Virus record (IMG/VR): IMGVR_UViG_3300032304_001793 | Location: 1-45,348 of that record | Length of the DNA stretch: 45,348 nucleotides | From: a virus | Direction: 5' to 3' (one strand) | Made by a program: the position numbers and the translations under genes | The notes under the pieces: model-generated | Databases searched by the model: none | What the model was told of the DNA's origin: nothing | Seen by the model: the letters and a program-made list of their open reading frames with translations, nothing else | Part shown: piece by piece, positions 15,032-22,297 of the stretch | Layout: every line of letters starts with the position of its first letter | How positions within the stretch are numbered: position 1 is the first letter of the stretch

Positions 15032-15277
15032 ATGGCCGCAAGCAAGTTCAAGTACCAAATCGAGAGCCACAAGTCTCACGTCGCTGAGATCGTCGACGGC
15101 AGGCTCGCAGGTGTCGCAAAGAAGTCGTTCGAGGCGTTCTTTGTCTCGGCGGAGGGCTACAGGAAGTTCCTGGGCGGAGCCAGCACGCGAGAAGAGGCTA
15201 AGGGCCTCTGTGCCGCAGATCGGGCCGCCAGACTTGCTCGCGAATTCCTTCGAGCCAGCGGCGACGCCCGCAAGTGA
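15032..15277 (+). CDS. Unknown 81-residue protein
   Basis: Basic N-terminus (MAASKFKYQIESHKSHVAEI), central FEAFFVSAEGYRKFLGGAST, C-terminal helix. AGGAGACCTGACAA leader. No family recognised. Confidence 0.65.
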   Translation: MAASKFKYQIESHKSHVAEIVDGRLAGVAKKSFEAFFVSAEGYRKFLGGASTREEAKGLCAADRAARLAREFLRASGDARK

Positions 15278-15281
15278 TCAA

Positions 15282-15301
15282 ATTGTCCGGATACCATCAC
15301 C
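15282..15301 (+). repeat. GTCYGGATAC motif, extended form
   Basis: ATTGTCCGGATACCATCACC starts 5 bases after the upstream TGA. It matches the extended consensus GTCYGGATACSATMACC. The next start is 20 bases downstream. Confidence 0.7.
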
Positions 15302-15320
15302 ATCAACAAGGAGACGACCC

Positions 15321-15734
15321 GTGAAGATCAAGAACGCACACGACCTCAATCAGTCCAAGTTGCTCGACGCCATCAACCGCAAGGCCGCCGTGGCCCACCG
15401 GGCCGCCGACGTCGCCAAGGGGAATCTGGCCGAGCGGGTCGCCTCGCACGCCGCCAGTGGCATCAACACGGCAAGCGATGCCGTGAAGCTCGCCCGGATC
15501 GCCAGGAACTGGCACTGGGTCCTCCAGTGCGCCGCCAGGGCCGTCGCGGACGGGGGCACGGACGTATCCGGCGCCGTGACGCAGTGCCAAGCCGGTATCC
15601 GGCGGTCGATCGAGTTCTACGCCGACCAGGGGCAGGGCACCTGCCCGTTCCACAACGCGGTCGCCTACGCGGAGGTCAAGGGAGACATCGAGACGCTCAG
15701 GGAGATCGAGAACCTGCCCGGCGTCGACGGCTGA
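15321..15734 (+). CDS. Unknown helical protein
   Basis: 137 residues from GTG, AAGGAGACGACCC upstream. Rich in Ala and helical throughout (AAVAHRAADVAKGNLAERV, AVKLARIARNWHWVLQ, FYADQGQGTCPFHNAVAYAE). No family recognised. Confidence 0.67.
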   Translation: MKIKNAHDLNQSKLLDAINRKAAVAHRAADVAKGNLAERVASHAASGINTASDAVKLARIARNWHWVLQCAARAVADGGTDVSGAVTQCQAGIRRSIEFYADQGQGTCPFHNAVAYAEVKGDIETLREIENLPGVDG

Positions 15735-15753
15735 TTGTCCGGATACGCAGAAC
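15734..15753 (+). repeat. GTCYGGATAC motif
   Basis: ATTGTCCGGATACGCAGAAC shares its first A with the TGA of the previous gene. The following GTG is 28 bases downstream of the block. Confidence 0.7.
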
Positions 15754-15780
15754 CATCACCCTTAACCAGGAGACTTGCAA

Positions 15781-16311
15781 GTGAACATCGACAAGCCGAT
15801 CCGAATCGAAGCGGGCAAGTACGAGTATCGCGGCTTCACGATCGAGCGGGCCACGAACATTCGCGGCTGCCCCTGGATCGTGAAGGGGCGTGGGCTTGGG
15901 TGGCAGCCCTGCTTCAAGACAATCCTCCGTGCATGGCAAGAAATCCGCTACTGGGAGCACACGTTCGCCAATGGCGGGAGGCTCTCGCCGGCCACGCTCA
16001 AGGCCTTCGCCCCCGCGAAGACCATCAAGCTGCCCCCTGCGTTCTACCAGGACCACTCGGAGCGAGACTTGCCCACACCTGAAGACATCGGCAAGGCCAA
16101 GTCTTACGTCCTGGTCAGGGCCGACGACCCGGCCCTGCCTGAGCTTCTCAACGACGCCGAGTTCTACGCCGACCCCTGGGGGCCCGACGCCGAGTGGCTC
16201 GGCGGGCTCAAGGCCTCAGCCAGGGCGACGATCCGGGCCATCCGGGACGTCACCGGCTGGGACGACGCGAGCGAGACGGTCAAGCGGCTGCGGAAGCCGA
16301 AAAAGGCCTGA
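15781..16311 (+). CDS. Unknown 176-residue protein
   Basis: GTG 15781 with AGGAG 8 bases upstream; TTG 15775 is less well spaced. N-terminal beta part (GKYEYRGFTIERATNIRG), then PWIVKGRGLGWQPCFKTI, and a proline-rich ASP-type middle (AKTIKLPPAFYQDHSERD). The short YRGF(T/V)I segment recurs in the protein at 17552, suggesting a shared module. Confidence 0.68.
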   Translation: MNIDKPIRIEAGKYEYRGFTIERATNIRGCPWIVKGRGLGWQPCFKTILRAWQEIRYWEHTFANGGRLSPATLKAFAPAKTIKLPPAFYQDHSERDLPTPEDIGKAKSYVLVRADDPALPELLNDAEFYADPWGPDAEWLGGLKASARATIRAIRDVTGWDDASETVKRLRKPKKA

Positions 16312-16320
16312 TTTCAGGCC
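16305..16320 (+). repeat. Short hairpin at stop codon
   Basis: GGCCTGA (16305-16311) and TCAGGCC (16314-16320) form a 7-bp stem over TT. It encloses the TGA but has no T-tract, so termination is uncertain. Confidence 0.45.
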
Positions 16321-16322
16321 CC

Positions 16323-16351
16323 TTGCCAATACACCGATGGCGGTGTATACT
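16323..16351 (+). promoter_or_regulatory. Array promoter TTGCCA-17-TATACT
   Basis: TTGCCA (16323-16328), spacer ATACACCGATGGCGGTG, TATACT (16346-16351). The operator reads ACACCG-ATGG-CGGTGT, a compensated change that keeps the symmetry. Confidence 0.88.
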
Positions 16352-16390
16352 TGGGGCACGACGAACGAAACACTAACCAGGAGACGACCC

Positions 16391-16729
16391 GTGAGCGACC
16401 CCCTCAAGAACATCATCGAGTCCGCCGGCTTCGAGGACGTGGCCTGCGACGTCCCTGTGTCCTGCTACTCCCTGCCCCTGACGTTCCGGGCCTTCCACGC
16501 CCTGCGCGCCCTGGACCACGGGCTCATCGGCACGCCCGACTATCTGGGCATCGCCTACTTCTGGGCGCACGAGTACAAGTTCTATCTCCGCGAGGCGACG
16601 CAAAAGCAGCGGAAGATCGTCCACGATCTGTTCCTCAAGGCGGGGCTCGCCCTCGACGGGGTCAGTCCAGAGCACGCCGCGATCGTCGAGAAGCAACTCG
16701 GCAAGCGGCTCAAGAAGGTCTACGGCTGA
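16391..16729 (+). CDS. Unknown 112-residue protein
   Basis: GTG start behind GGAGACGACCC. Helical, with FRAFHALRALDHGLIGTPDY, FWAHEYKFYLREATQKQRK and LGKRLKKVYG. No family recognised. Confidence 0.67.
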   Translation: MSDPLKNIIESAGFEDVACDVPVSCYSLPLTFRAFHALRALDHGLIGTPDYLGIAYFWAHEYKFYLREATQKQRKIVHDLFLKAGLALDGVSPEHAAIVEKQLGKRLKKVYG

Positions 16730-16759
16730 TACCATCCACCCCTAACCAGGAGACCACCC
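16730..16759 (+). repeat. Degenerate GTCYGGATAC-class leader
   Basis: TACCATCCACCCCTAACCAGG keeps only the TACCATMACC half of the extended motif plus the common AACCAGGAGACCACCC ribosome leader, directly after the upstream TGA (in part: TACCATCCACC). Confidence 0.35.
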
Positions 16760-17083
16760 GTGAACACCCAAAAGACCATCACATTCGGCAAACGGCACAG
16801 CGTCGCGGTGACGTTCTACAAGGGATCGGACGGCCTCTGGCACGCCCACGGTGGGCTCCTGGTCGTCCCAAGGAAGAGCCTCAAGGCAGCCCGCGCGGCG
16901 GTCGCCAGTCGCCTCCAGAGCCTCAGCCGCCTCGGGCCGGGCTCGAAGGTGAAGCTCTGGGGCTCGACCTGGAGGGTCGTCGAGTGGCAGCCCGAGAACG
17001 GCAAGGGCGGGGCCTACTGGCTCCGGAACTCGAAGGGCGAGGACGCCGTGGCCGGGCCCGACAAAGTGGAGCGTGTGTCATAG
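16760..17083 (+). CDS. Unknown 107-residue protein
   Basis: GTG start. A helix-containing first half (LKAARAAVASRLQSLSR) leads into a basic, Trp-rich strand region (KVKLWGSTWRVVEWQPENGK, GAYWLRNSKGED). The second half resembles small SH3-like barrels, a guess. Confidence 0.65.
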   Translation: MNTQKTITFGKRHSVAVTFYKGSDGLWHAHGGLLVVPRKSLKAARAAVASRLQSLSRLGPGSKVKLWGSTWRVVEWQPENGKGGAYWLRNSKGEDAVAGPDKVERVS

Positions 17084-17086
17084 GCC

Positions 17087-17115
17087 TTGCCAATGCACCG
17101 ATCCCGGTGTATACT
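17087..17115 (+). promoter_or_regulatory. Array promoter TTGCCA-17-TATACT
   Basis: TTGCCA (17087-17092), spacer ATGCACCGATCCCGGTG, TATACT (17110-17115). Confidence 0.88.
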
Positions 17116-17158
17116 GCACCCAGACGACGACGAAACACCACTAACCAGGAGACATCGA

Positions 17159-17473
17159 ATGATCATCTACAGCGTCGACAAGCCGGGCACCCCGAAGGTT
17201 TCCAAGGGAGACCTGGAGTACACGAGTCAAAAGCACGTCGCGTTCCAAGGCCTCTGCCGGGTCGAGGCGGCCGCCGAAGAGTTCTTCGGCGGCAGTCGCT
17301 CGAAGCCCTACGTCGGCCGCGTCCTGGAAAGCCCCACCTGGGGGAAGCTCCTGGCCGAGGCCAGGAAGGTCCAGCGGGCCACCCGGGACGAGCACCACGT
17401 CTTCCTGGAGGGCGCCAGCGTCCGGCACGTCGAAGGCAGCGTCCAGGTGATCGAGCTTTTCTTTGGTTCCTGA
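17159..17473 (+). CDS. Unknown 104-residue protein
   Basis: ATG behind AGGAGACATCGA. Contains VAFQGLCRVEAAAEEFFGG, WGKLLAEARKVQRATRDEH and a C-terminal VQVIELFFGS. Alpha/beta, no family recognised. Confidence 0.66.
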   Translation: MIIYSVDKPGTPKVSKGDLEYTSQKHVAFQGLCRVEAAAEEFFGGSRSKPYVGRVLESPTWGKLLAEARKVQRATRDEHHVFLEGASVRHVEGSVQVIELFFGS

Positions 17474-17480
17474 GGCCCCC

Positions 17481-17509
17481 TTGCCAATGCACCGACTACG
17501 GTGTATACT
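17481..17509 (+). promoter_or_regulatory. Array promoter TTGCCA-17-TATACT
   Basis: TTGCCA (17481-17486), spacer ATGCACCGACTACGGTG, TATACT (17504-17509), leader TTGGGGCACGACGAAC. Confidence 0.88.
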
Positions 17510-17551
17510 TGGGGCACGACGAACGAACTACCCCCAACCAGGAGACGACCA

Positions 17552-17758
17552 GTGAAGAACAAGGCCACAACACGAGCAACTCGGACGGCGAGCGGCGATT
17601 GGAGCTATCGCGGTTTCGTCATCAGTCAGGACTACCGCACGAAGCGGTGGGTGGCTATTAAGGATGACTCGCTGCACGGCACGGAGATTTTTTGGGCGAA
17701 CACGCTCCGCTCTGCAAAGATTCGCGTTGATGAATGCCTTGGCGTGCCGCAGTCTTGA
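17552..17758 (+). CDS. Unknown 68-residue protein
   Basis: GTG behind AGGAGACGACCA. Basic N-terminus (KNKATTRATRTA), then YRGFVISQDYRTKRWVAIKDD, an AP2-like or arm-type strand set (in part: RTKRWVAIKDD), and a helix. The YRGF(T/V)I segment is shared with the protein at 15781. DNA binding is possible. Confidence 0.65.
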   Translation: MKNKATTRATRTASGDWSYRGFVISQDYRTKRWVAIKDDSLHGTEIFWANTLRSAKIRVDECLGVPQS

Positions 17759-17779
17759 TTGTCCGGATACGATGACCGC
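17758..17779 (+). repeat. GTCYGGATAC motif, extended form
   Basis: ATTGTCCGGATACGATGACC begins within the upstream TGA; followed by a C-rich tract and CCAGGAGACGACCC before GTG 17813. Confidence 0.7.
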
Positions 17780-17812
17780 CCCGCCCCCCCCGCCTCAGCC
17801 AGGAGACGACCC

Positions 17813-18283
17813 GTGAAGACAGCGACCAAAATCGAAATCGGCACCACCTACCCTCACTTCTGGATCGACCGCTACGTCAACGCGGAGGTCGTTTCTCGCC
17901 GGAAGGAAGGCGGCCGGTGGCTCTGGAAGGTTCGACTCACTGAGAGCCAGCAACCGGTTCGCCGCGTCGGCGGATTCCTGGATGGCTCGATCGTTGAGTT
18001 CGAGTACGGCACGGCGAGAATCGCCCCGACGATTGAGTACATCAACAGCCACCCGGCGTTTGGCCCGGCCCGGCAGGGGTCTGCCGTCGTCCAGTGGATC
18101 AAGTTCCCCGGCGAGAACCAGAGCCTCGCTGGCGGGCTGTGGTGCGAAGTCCGCGAGCAAGTCGTCTGCGGCGGATCGCGGCCCACCCACTGGCAGAAGT
18201 GTGAGTACGGCACGGTCGAGGCCCTGCTCGCCAGCGGAGACGCGGCTCAGGTCTCGTGTCAGGAGGCCAAGTCTTCCACCTAA
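17813..18283 (+). CDS. Unknown 156-residue protein
   Basis: GTG start. Beta-rich throughout: EIGTTYPHFWIDRYVNAEVV, GRWLWKVRLTES, GSIVEFEYGTARIAPTIEY, and several aromatic residues in the second half (VVQWIKFPGENQSLAGG). No family recognised. Confidence 0.67.
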   Translation: MKTATKIEIGTTYPHFWIDRYVNAEVVSRRKEGGRWLWKVRLTESQQPVRRVGGFLDGSIVEFEYGTARIAPTIEYINSHPAFGPARQGSAVVQWIKFPGENQSLAGGLWCEVREQVVCGGSRPTHWQKCEYGTVEALLASGDAAQVSCQEAKSST

Positions 18284-18375
18284 CTCAGCAAGCCCGCGAC
18301 ATCCTGAAGTACGCCCAGGCATCCACCCACGTCCAGAGACACTCGAAACTCGAAGCGAAGGAGGCGGCGACGTGA
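18256..18375 (+). CDS. Possible 39-residue protein filling a gap
   Basis: From GTG 18256, out of frame with the gene it overlaps. The unique part (QQARDILKYAQASTHVQRHS, then KLEAKEAAT) looks protein-like, and it stops in a GTGA overlap with the next start. No good ribosome site is visible, so the start is unsure. Confidence 0.35.
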   Translation: MSGGQVFHLTQQARDILKYAQASTHVQRHSKLEAKEAAT

Positions 18376-18692
18376 ACAACCCCGAAGAAGTCCGTGAATG
18401 GGTCGCGTCCCTGCTCGACGGCGATCTGGCGAAATACCTCACCAACGCCGTGCTCGAATCGTCGCCGCCGGCCTGGGGCGACGCCGCTGGCTGGGAAGAT
18501 CACATCGCCAGGAGCGACTTGTGGCTCCTGGCTCACGCACGTTGGCGACTGGACCAGCAAGCCATTGCCGGCGTTCAAGTCTGGCTCCACGGCCGTGGCG
18601 TCCGCGTCCACTCATCCGAGCGGAGCCTGGACGTGTTCTGCGTCGACATCTACGAGTTCGATCGAGTCCTGCACCAGGAGGTGACGAAGTGA
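18372..18692 (+). CDS. Unknown 106-residue protein
   Basis: GTG behind GAAGGAGGCGGCGAC. Trp-rich helical N-terminus (VREWVASLLDGDLAKYLTNA, WLLAHARWRLDQQ) and a C-terminal beta part (VQVWLHGRGVRVHSSERS). No family recognised. Confidence 0.67.
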   Translation: MNNPEEVREWVASLLDGDLAKYLTNAVLESSPPAWGDAAGWEDHIARSDLWLLAHARWRLDQQAIAGVQVWLHGRGVRVHSSERSLDVFCVDIYEFDRVLHQEVTK

Positions 18693-18952
18693 TTGCATAC
18701 ACCACAACACGAGCCCGCTTTTCAGACCCCAGTCAGATCACGCCCGGCAGCATCGTGAGACTCGGCGGGGGGCTGTGCAAAGTGATCACGCCTCGCATCC
18801 TGGAGTGCTGCCACACGGGGCGATGGTTCGTCGACGCGCGAGCGTTTCGAGGAGGCGAGCACGCCGAGCCGGTGAGAGTCGAGTACGTCGGCGGGCGATG
18901 GGACCCGGCCGTCAAGGCCCTGATCGAGGAGGAAAGCAAATGCAAAGACTGA
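18689..18952 (+). CDS. Unknown 87-residue protein
   Basis: GTGA overlap with the upstream stop and CAGGAGG nearby. Contains RLGGGLCKVITPRILECCHT and VRVEYVGGRWDPA. Small beta protein with two adjacent Cys. Unknown function. Confidence 0.62.
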   Translation: MIAYTTTRARFSDPSQITPGSIVRLGGGLCKVITPRILECCHTGRWFVDARAFRGGEHAEPVRVEYVGGRWDPAVKALIEEESKCKD

Positions 18953-19062
18953 TCAACGCCCTCGTGCTCGTGCGGCTCGGGCAGGAACTCGGCGCCGACA
19001 CACCCCTCGCCCGAGCCATCGCCCAACTCGTCGAAGAGGCCCTAAAACTGGGCGTTTCATAG
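18940..19062 (+). CDS. Unknown 40-residue helical peptide
   Basis: ATG 18940 with GAGGAGGAAAG upstream, overlapping the previous gene by 13 bases. MQRLINALVLVRLGQELGAD then a second helix LARAIAQLVEEALKL. Two short amphipathic helices; function unknown. Confidence 0.5.
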   Translation: MQRLINALVLVRLGQELGADTPLARAIAQLVEEALKLGVS

Positions 19063-19067
19063 CCCCC

Positions 19068-19095
19068 TTGCAATTCACCGGCCTCGGTGTATACT
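19068..19095 (+). promoter_or_regulatory. Array promoter TTGCAA-16-TATACT
   Basis: TTGCAA (19068-19073), spacer TTCACCGGCCTCGGTG (16), TATACT (19090-19095). Last clear member of the array. Confidence 0.85.
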
Positions 19096-19127
19096 CCAGG
19101 CAGTTCCCCAAAACAGGAGACATGACC

Positions 19128-19673
19128 GTGAGCAACGAAGTCGCGAAGATTCAGGCAGTGCTCGAAGTCACTCAGGCCGAGGCTGAGGCCTTGCACTGGT
19201 GGTTCGTCAATAAGGTGTTCGTCGAGCACCGCACCGACGAGCCGGCACACTTCTACCTGTCCGAGTACCTCACGTCCGAGGACCGCCGCGCGATCCTAGA
19301 GCGTGCTGGCGTCGCCTCGGCCGGCGGTAACCTCGTCCGGCAGAACGACGACGGGACGTTCGTCGAGAAGTTCCGGATCATCGGCACGAACGAGTGGGTC
19401 TACCGCGCGGCTCGGGCGACGAGCGGCGGGAGCTTTCAGGGCTACTCGTCGTTTGGGCGGACGTGCGGACTCCTCGTCGGATACGTCGGCACGGAACTGC
19501 TCCCTTCCGATCTCGACGCCCTACCGGCGTACTCCACCGAGCGACGCGAGGCCGTCGACAAATGGCACTCCGAGCGGTACGAAGCCGCCTACGCCGCCAT
19601 TCACACCGCATTCCCAGAGGCGTGTGGCGGAAGGCACAGCATGGGGCAGGTCACGCTCTGTGGAATTGATTGA
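19128..19673 (+). CDS. Unknown 181-residue protein
   Basis: GTG 19128 is 8 bases after AGGAG; ATG 19122 would be only 2. Sequence includes LEVTQAEAEALHWWFVNKVF, YLSEYLTSEDRRAILER, and ARATSGGSFQGYSSFGRT. Helical N-terminal half. No family recognised. Confidence 0.68.
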   Translation: MSNEVAKIQAVLEVTQAEAEALHWWFVNKVFVEHRTDEPAHFYLSEYLTSEDRRAILERAGVASAGGNLVRQNDDGTFVEKFRIIGTNEWVYRAARATSGGSFQGYSSFGRTCGLLVGYVGTELLPSDLDALPAYSTERREAVDKWHSERYEAAYAAIHTAFPEACGGRHSMGQVTLCGID

Positions 19674-19678
19674 CGCCA

Positions 19679-19699
19679 AAGTACGGATTCGATTACCCT
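19679..19699 (+). repeat. GTCYGGATAC-class motif, GTACGGAT subtype
   Basis: AAGTACGGATTCGATTACCC follows the upstream TGA by 4 bases. Next start is 26 bases downstream with AAGGA between. Confidence 0.55.
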
Positions 19700-19724
19700 C
19701 TCGCCTCCGAAAGGAACCTGACCG

Positions 19725-20042
19725 ATGGCCCACGAAACGCTCGACTACACCGAGTTCGCCCGCCGCTACTGCGAGCGGCATGTCAACTCTCCGACCCGTC
19801 TGGCTGAGACTCTCAGTCAGCAAGTCGGCCTGTTTCATCCCGACGGCTGGATGCTCCTGGAATGCCAGGACTTCTCGTCGAGCCGCTTCGGGCACTACGT
19901 CATCCTGCCCTATGGCGGGCAGGCGACGTTCAAGGAAATCCCGGACCGCCCGATCAGCCCCCGGGGCCTCGCGAGCGACATGAGCGTCGTCGTCGCGGTG
20001 CTGCCGGCGGACAAGCTGCCTTCGCAAGGAGGTGGCAAGTGA
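19725..20042 (+). CDS. Unknown 105-residue protein
   Basis: ATG behind GAAAGGAACC. Mixed alpha/beta: YTEFARRYCERHVNSPTRLAE, GWMLLECQDFSSSRFGHYVI, SVVVAVLPADKLP. No family recognised. Confidence 0.66.
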   Translation: MAHETLDYTEFARRYCERHVNSPTRLAETLSQQVGLFHPDGWMLLECQDFSSSRFGHYVILPYGGQATFKEIPDRPISPRGLASDMSVVVAVLPADKLPSQGGGK

Positions 20043-20386
20043 ACGCAATCAGAATCATTCACCCGCGATGGGAGGACGGCGCCCTCGTGTTCGACGACCC
20101 CGCCGTGGGGCTCGTTCGCGAGCCCTTCGTCGCGGGGGCTGACGTGGCGATCGGGCTCCTGGCGAAGAAAGTCAAAGGATGCAGCCGCGAGTTTTCGCTG
20201 CTCTTCTCAGACTCGCCGTTTCCAGGGCATCAAGCGTCGATGAAGTGGCAGAGCGAGGAGTACGGCGGCAACTGGTACTACTGCAAGCAACTCGGCATGA
20301 GCGGCTGGCTGTGTCCGGCGCTGCTCAAGTATTTCGATTCCGCACCGAAGAATCTGTACCTCCAGGTCAAGCGAAAGGAGTCTTGA
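20039..20386 (+). CDS. Conserved phage/bacterial protein, DUF6717-like
   Basis: 115 residues from a GTGA overlap. The pattern IRIIHPRWEDGALVFDD, VGLVREPFVAGAD, FPGHQASMKWQ and EEYGGNWYYCKQLGMSGWLC (in part: SGWLCPALLKYFDSAPK) matches a compact domain I associate with DUF6717. No catalytic motif is evident. Assignment from memory, moderate. Confidence 0.7.
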   Translation: MNAIRIIHPRWEDGALVFDDPAVGLVREPFVAGADVAIGLLAKKVKGCSREFSLLFSDSPFPGHQASMKWQSEEYGGNWYYCKQLGMSGWLCPALLKYFDSAPKNLYLQVKRKES

Positions 20387-20721
20387 TGATCACGATCGAG
20401 AGACATGATGAGTATCGAGTCTCGGAGCGTGTGGTGCTTCGCCCAGGCGACTTGTTCCGCGCGACCGATGGCCCGTACTGGCGGTCAGGCAAGGACGAGA
20501 TCAGCTTGAAAGCCCCAGGCCCGTATCGCTTCGTGTCGTTTGCGAAGCGAGGCGCCGTCGGCTGGATCGAAGCGTTCGACAAGTTTGGCAACTTCACGGT
20601 GCTCCACATCGAGGGCCGTCGCAAGAAGATCGACACCGCGATCGTGGCTCGTCCGTACCGTGTCATCGGAAAAAAGCGGCCTCAATTGCAACGGCTTGAC
20701 AATAGGAAGAAGGGTCGCTAG
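20386..20721 (+). CDS. Unknown 111-residue basic protein
   Basis: TGATG overlap, AAAGGAG upstream. Beta-rich (VLRPGDLFRATDGPYWRSGK, YRFVSFAKRGAVGWIEAFDK) with a basic tail (GKKRPQLQRLDNRKKGR), like small barrel or KOW/SH3-like nucleic-acid-binding proteins. Unproven. Confidence 0.66.
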   Translation: MITIERHDEYRVSERVVLRPGDLFRATDGPYWRSGKDEISLKAPGPYRFVSFAKRGAVGWIEAFDKFGNFTVLHIEGRRKKIDTAIVARPYRVIGKKRPQLQRLDNRKKGR

Positions 20722-20724
20722 AAT
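20696..20724 (+). promoter_or_regulatory. Strong promoter TTGACA-17-TAGAAT without palindrome
   Basis: TTGACA (20696-20701), 17-nt spacer, TAGAAT (20719-20724). The spacer lacks the GCACCG operator. A GTCYGGATAC-class motif lies just downstream of the predicted start of transcription. Drives DUF932 and the DNA-metabolism block. Confidence 0.8.
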
Positions 20725-20741
20725 CTTTGGCAGTCAGTCAA

Positions 20742-20761
20742 TAGTCCGGAAACGATAACCC
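20742..20761 (+). repeat. GTCYGGATAC-class motif downstream of a promoter
   Basis: AGTCCGGAAACGATAACCC lies about +12 relative to the promoter at 20696, and 19 bases before the ATG at 20780. This placement argues for a leader or operator element rather than a promoter core. Confidence 0.65.
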
Positions 20762-20779
20762 ATCAGGAGAAAGAAACCC

Positions 20780-21529
20780 ATGAGCGAAAACAACAGCAAG
20801 CTGTGCCTGCATGCCGGAGCGGAACTCGTCGACCGTGAGGCGGTCGACGCGGTGCTCACGCCGAAGGCGACCGAGACCTGGACGCCGGTGGCCCACGGGC
20901 TCCTGGTCGACAGCGTCGAGAACTCCCTCGCCGGGAGCGGGCTCGCCGTCGTCGATCGGGCGTTCGCCCTCACCAAGGGCGGCGACCGACTGTTCGGGCT
21001 TCTCACGCTCGGCGGCGAGGATGGTGGTGGAGACTACGCGTTCACGATCGGCATCCGGAACAGCCACGACAAGAAGTTCCCCGTCGGGCTGGCCGCCGGA
21101 AGCCGTGTTTTCGTCTGCGACAACCTCGCGTTTTCGAGCGAGGTGGTCATCAAGTCGAAGCACACGCGTTTCATCCACGATCGTCTGCCGCGTCTCGTGG
21201 CCGACGGCGTGGCGGGGCTCGTGCAGCACCGACATGTCCAGGCCCGTCGGATCGAGTGCTACAAGGAGTTGGAGGTCCGCAGTCAGGCTCACCTGCATGA
21301 CGTGGTGCTCAAGGCGTACCGCGCCCAGGCGATCCCGGCTCAGGCCATCGCCAAGGTGATCGAGGAGTTCGAGGCCCCCCGCCATCCGGAGTTCAACGAC
21401 TGGACTGGCTGGAGCCTTTTCAACGCGTTCACCGAGACCCTGAAGGGGTTCGGCGAATTGCAGCGGCGGACGCAACGCCTGCACGGCGTGTTCGACGCGG
21501 AGGTCGGCCCGAAGCTCCTGGCGGTGTAG
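20780..21529 (+). CDS. DUF932-family phage/plasmid protein
   Basis: 249 residues. The segment FAFTIGIRNSHDKKFPVGLA-like (here YAFTIGIRNSHDKKFPVGLA), AGSRVFVCDNLAFSSEVV and KHTRFIHDRLP are hallmarks of DUF932 proteins carried by phages and plasmids, function unknown but often near recombination genes. CAGGAGAAAG supplies the ribosome site. First gene of the replication/recombination block, with its own strong promoter. Confidence 0.85.
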   Translation: MSENNSKLCLHAGAELVDREAVDAVLTPKATETWTPVAHGLLVDSVENSLAGSGLAVVDRAFALTKGGDRLFGLLTLGGEDGGGDYAFTIGIRNSHDKKFPVGLAAGSRVFVCDNLAFSSEVVIKSKHTRFIHDRLPRLVADGVAGLVQHRHVQARRIECYKELEVRSQAHLHDVVLKAYRAQAIPAQAIAKVIEEFEAPRHPEFNDWTGWSLFNAFTETLKGFGELQRRTQRLHGVFDAEVGPKLLAV

Positions 21530-21533
21530 TCTC

Positions 21534-21550
21534 AATGTCTGGATACGAGG
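21534..21550 (+). repeat. GTCYGGATAC motif followed by hairpin
   Basis: AATGTCTGGATACGAGG begins 5 bases after the DUF932 stop and runs into the hairpin at 21547. Confidence 0.68.
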
Positions 21551-21574
21551 CGGGGCGAATCGTCGCCCCGCCTC
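21547..21574 (+). promoter_or_regulatory. Perfect 12-bp leader hairpin
   Basis: GAGGCGGGGCGA (21547-21558) pairs fully with TCGCCCCGCCTC (21563-21574), loop ATCG. No T-tract follows. It lies between the repeat motif and the GTG at 21610, so it may stabilise the processed mRNA or regulate the gene. Confidence 0.65.
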
Positions 21575-21609
21575 GGCCAGAATTCATCAAATCACGAAGG
21601 GACACGACA

Positions 21610-21960
21610 GTGAAGAAGAAAAAGCAAAAAAGCGAGTTCGCGTGGCCGTTCTCGAAGTGGCGGCAGGACTGGATCGCCGAGGGCGACCGGCTCATCGCCG
21701 AGGCCGAAGACTTGATCGGCGGCAGCCCAGGCGAGGCGAAGCCGATTAACGTTCGGCAGTGCGTGTACCTGCTCCGCGCCGCGAAGCTGTACTCGCGAGC
21801 GGCACGGTACTACCGCCAAGCCGGCCTGGGGCTCATGGCCCAGGCCTCGTGGCAGGACGCGGCAGACTGCTACCTGTCGCTCGGAAAAGAAGACGCCGTC
21901 GCCTTGTGTGAGGCGAAGGCGAAGGCGATCCCCACCTATTACGACGAGGAGGAAGTTTAA
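21610..21960 (+). CDS. Unknown helical, TPR-like protein
   Basis: 116 residues from GTG behind GAAGGGAC. Basic N-terminus (KKKKQKSEFAWPFSKW); then YLLRAAKLYSRAARYYRQAG and AQASWQDAADCYLSLGKEDA, paired helices like tetratricopeptide repeats. Could be a protein-interaction scaffold. No specific family. Confidence 0.68.
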   Translation: MKKKKQKSEFAWPFSKWRQDWIAEGDRLIAEAEDLIGGSPGEAKPINVRQCVYLLRAAKLYSRAARYYRQAGLGLMAQASWQDAADCYLSLGKEDAVALCEAKAKAIPTYYDEEEV

Positions 21961-22250
21961 TGTCTTTCGTTGCAAGCGTGTTTTTCAACAACGAGCGAGA
22001 GTTTGGAGTTGCGGTGAGCAAGGTCGAGGTCCTTGGAAAAACCGATCGAAACGTCGCCTTGTCGTTCGAGACCGGGCACATCTCCGTTCGTGGGTTGGAC
22101 GAGGTCTGCGAGACGGCCGATGAGGCCTGCGACAAGGCGATCAAAGAGATCGAGTCGAGAAAGGCCAAGCTGATCGAATCGTATGATTCCCTCCTGGAGG
22201 ACGTGGAAAAGAAGCGGCAGGCACTTGCCTCCGCTGTCGTAGTCGGTTAA
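21960..22250 (+). CDS. Unknown 96-residue protein
   Basis: TAATG overlap with the previous gene. Beta N-terminal half (SFVASVFFNNEREFGVAVSK) and a C-terminal coiled-coil helix (KAIKEIESRKAKLIESYDSL). No family recognised. Confidence 0.66.
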   Translation: MSFVASVFFNNEREFGVAVSKVEVLGKTDRNVALSFETGHISVRGLDEVCETADEACDKAIKEIESRKAKLIESYDSLLEDVEKKRQALASAVVVG

Positions 22251-22269
22251 TCTCCCTTCCCACAACACA

Positions 22270-22286
22270 AAGTACGGATACAGGTA
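22270..22286 (+). repeat. GTCYGGATAC-class motif, GTACGGATAC subtype
   Basis: AAGTACGGATACAGGTAGG lies 12 bases before the helicase ATG (in part: AGTACGGATACAGG). The ATAGGTAGGC tail resembles the copy at 39821. Confidence 0.6.
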
Positions 22287-22297
22287 GGCACAGAGAC

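Noticed and set aside
15590-15604. Reverse-oriented GGTATCCGG
   Set aside because: The only inverse GTCYGGATAC-like hit noticed; inside coding sequence and lacking the flanking bases.
16351-17661. 436-residue + frame
   Set aside because: Runs through three promoter/leader blocks and out of frame with the genes at 16391, 16760 and 17159; Arg/Pro/Gly-rich shadow.
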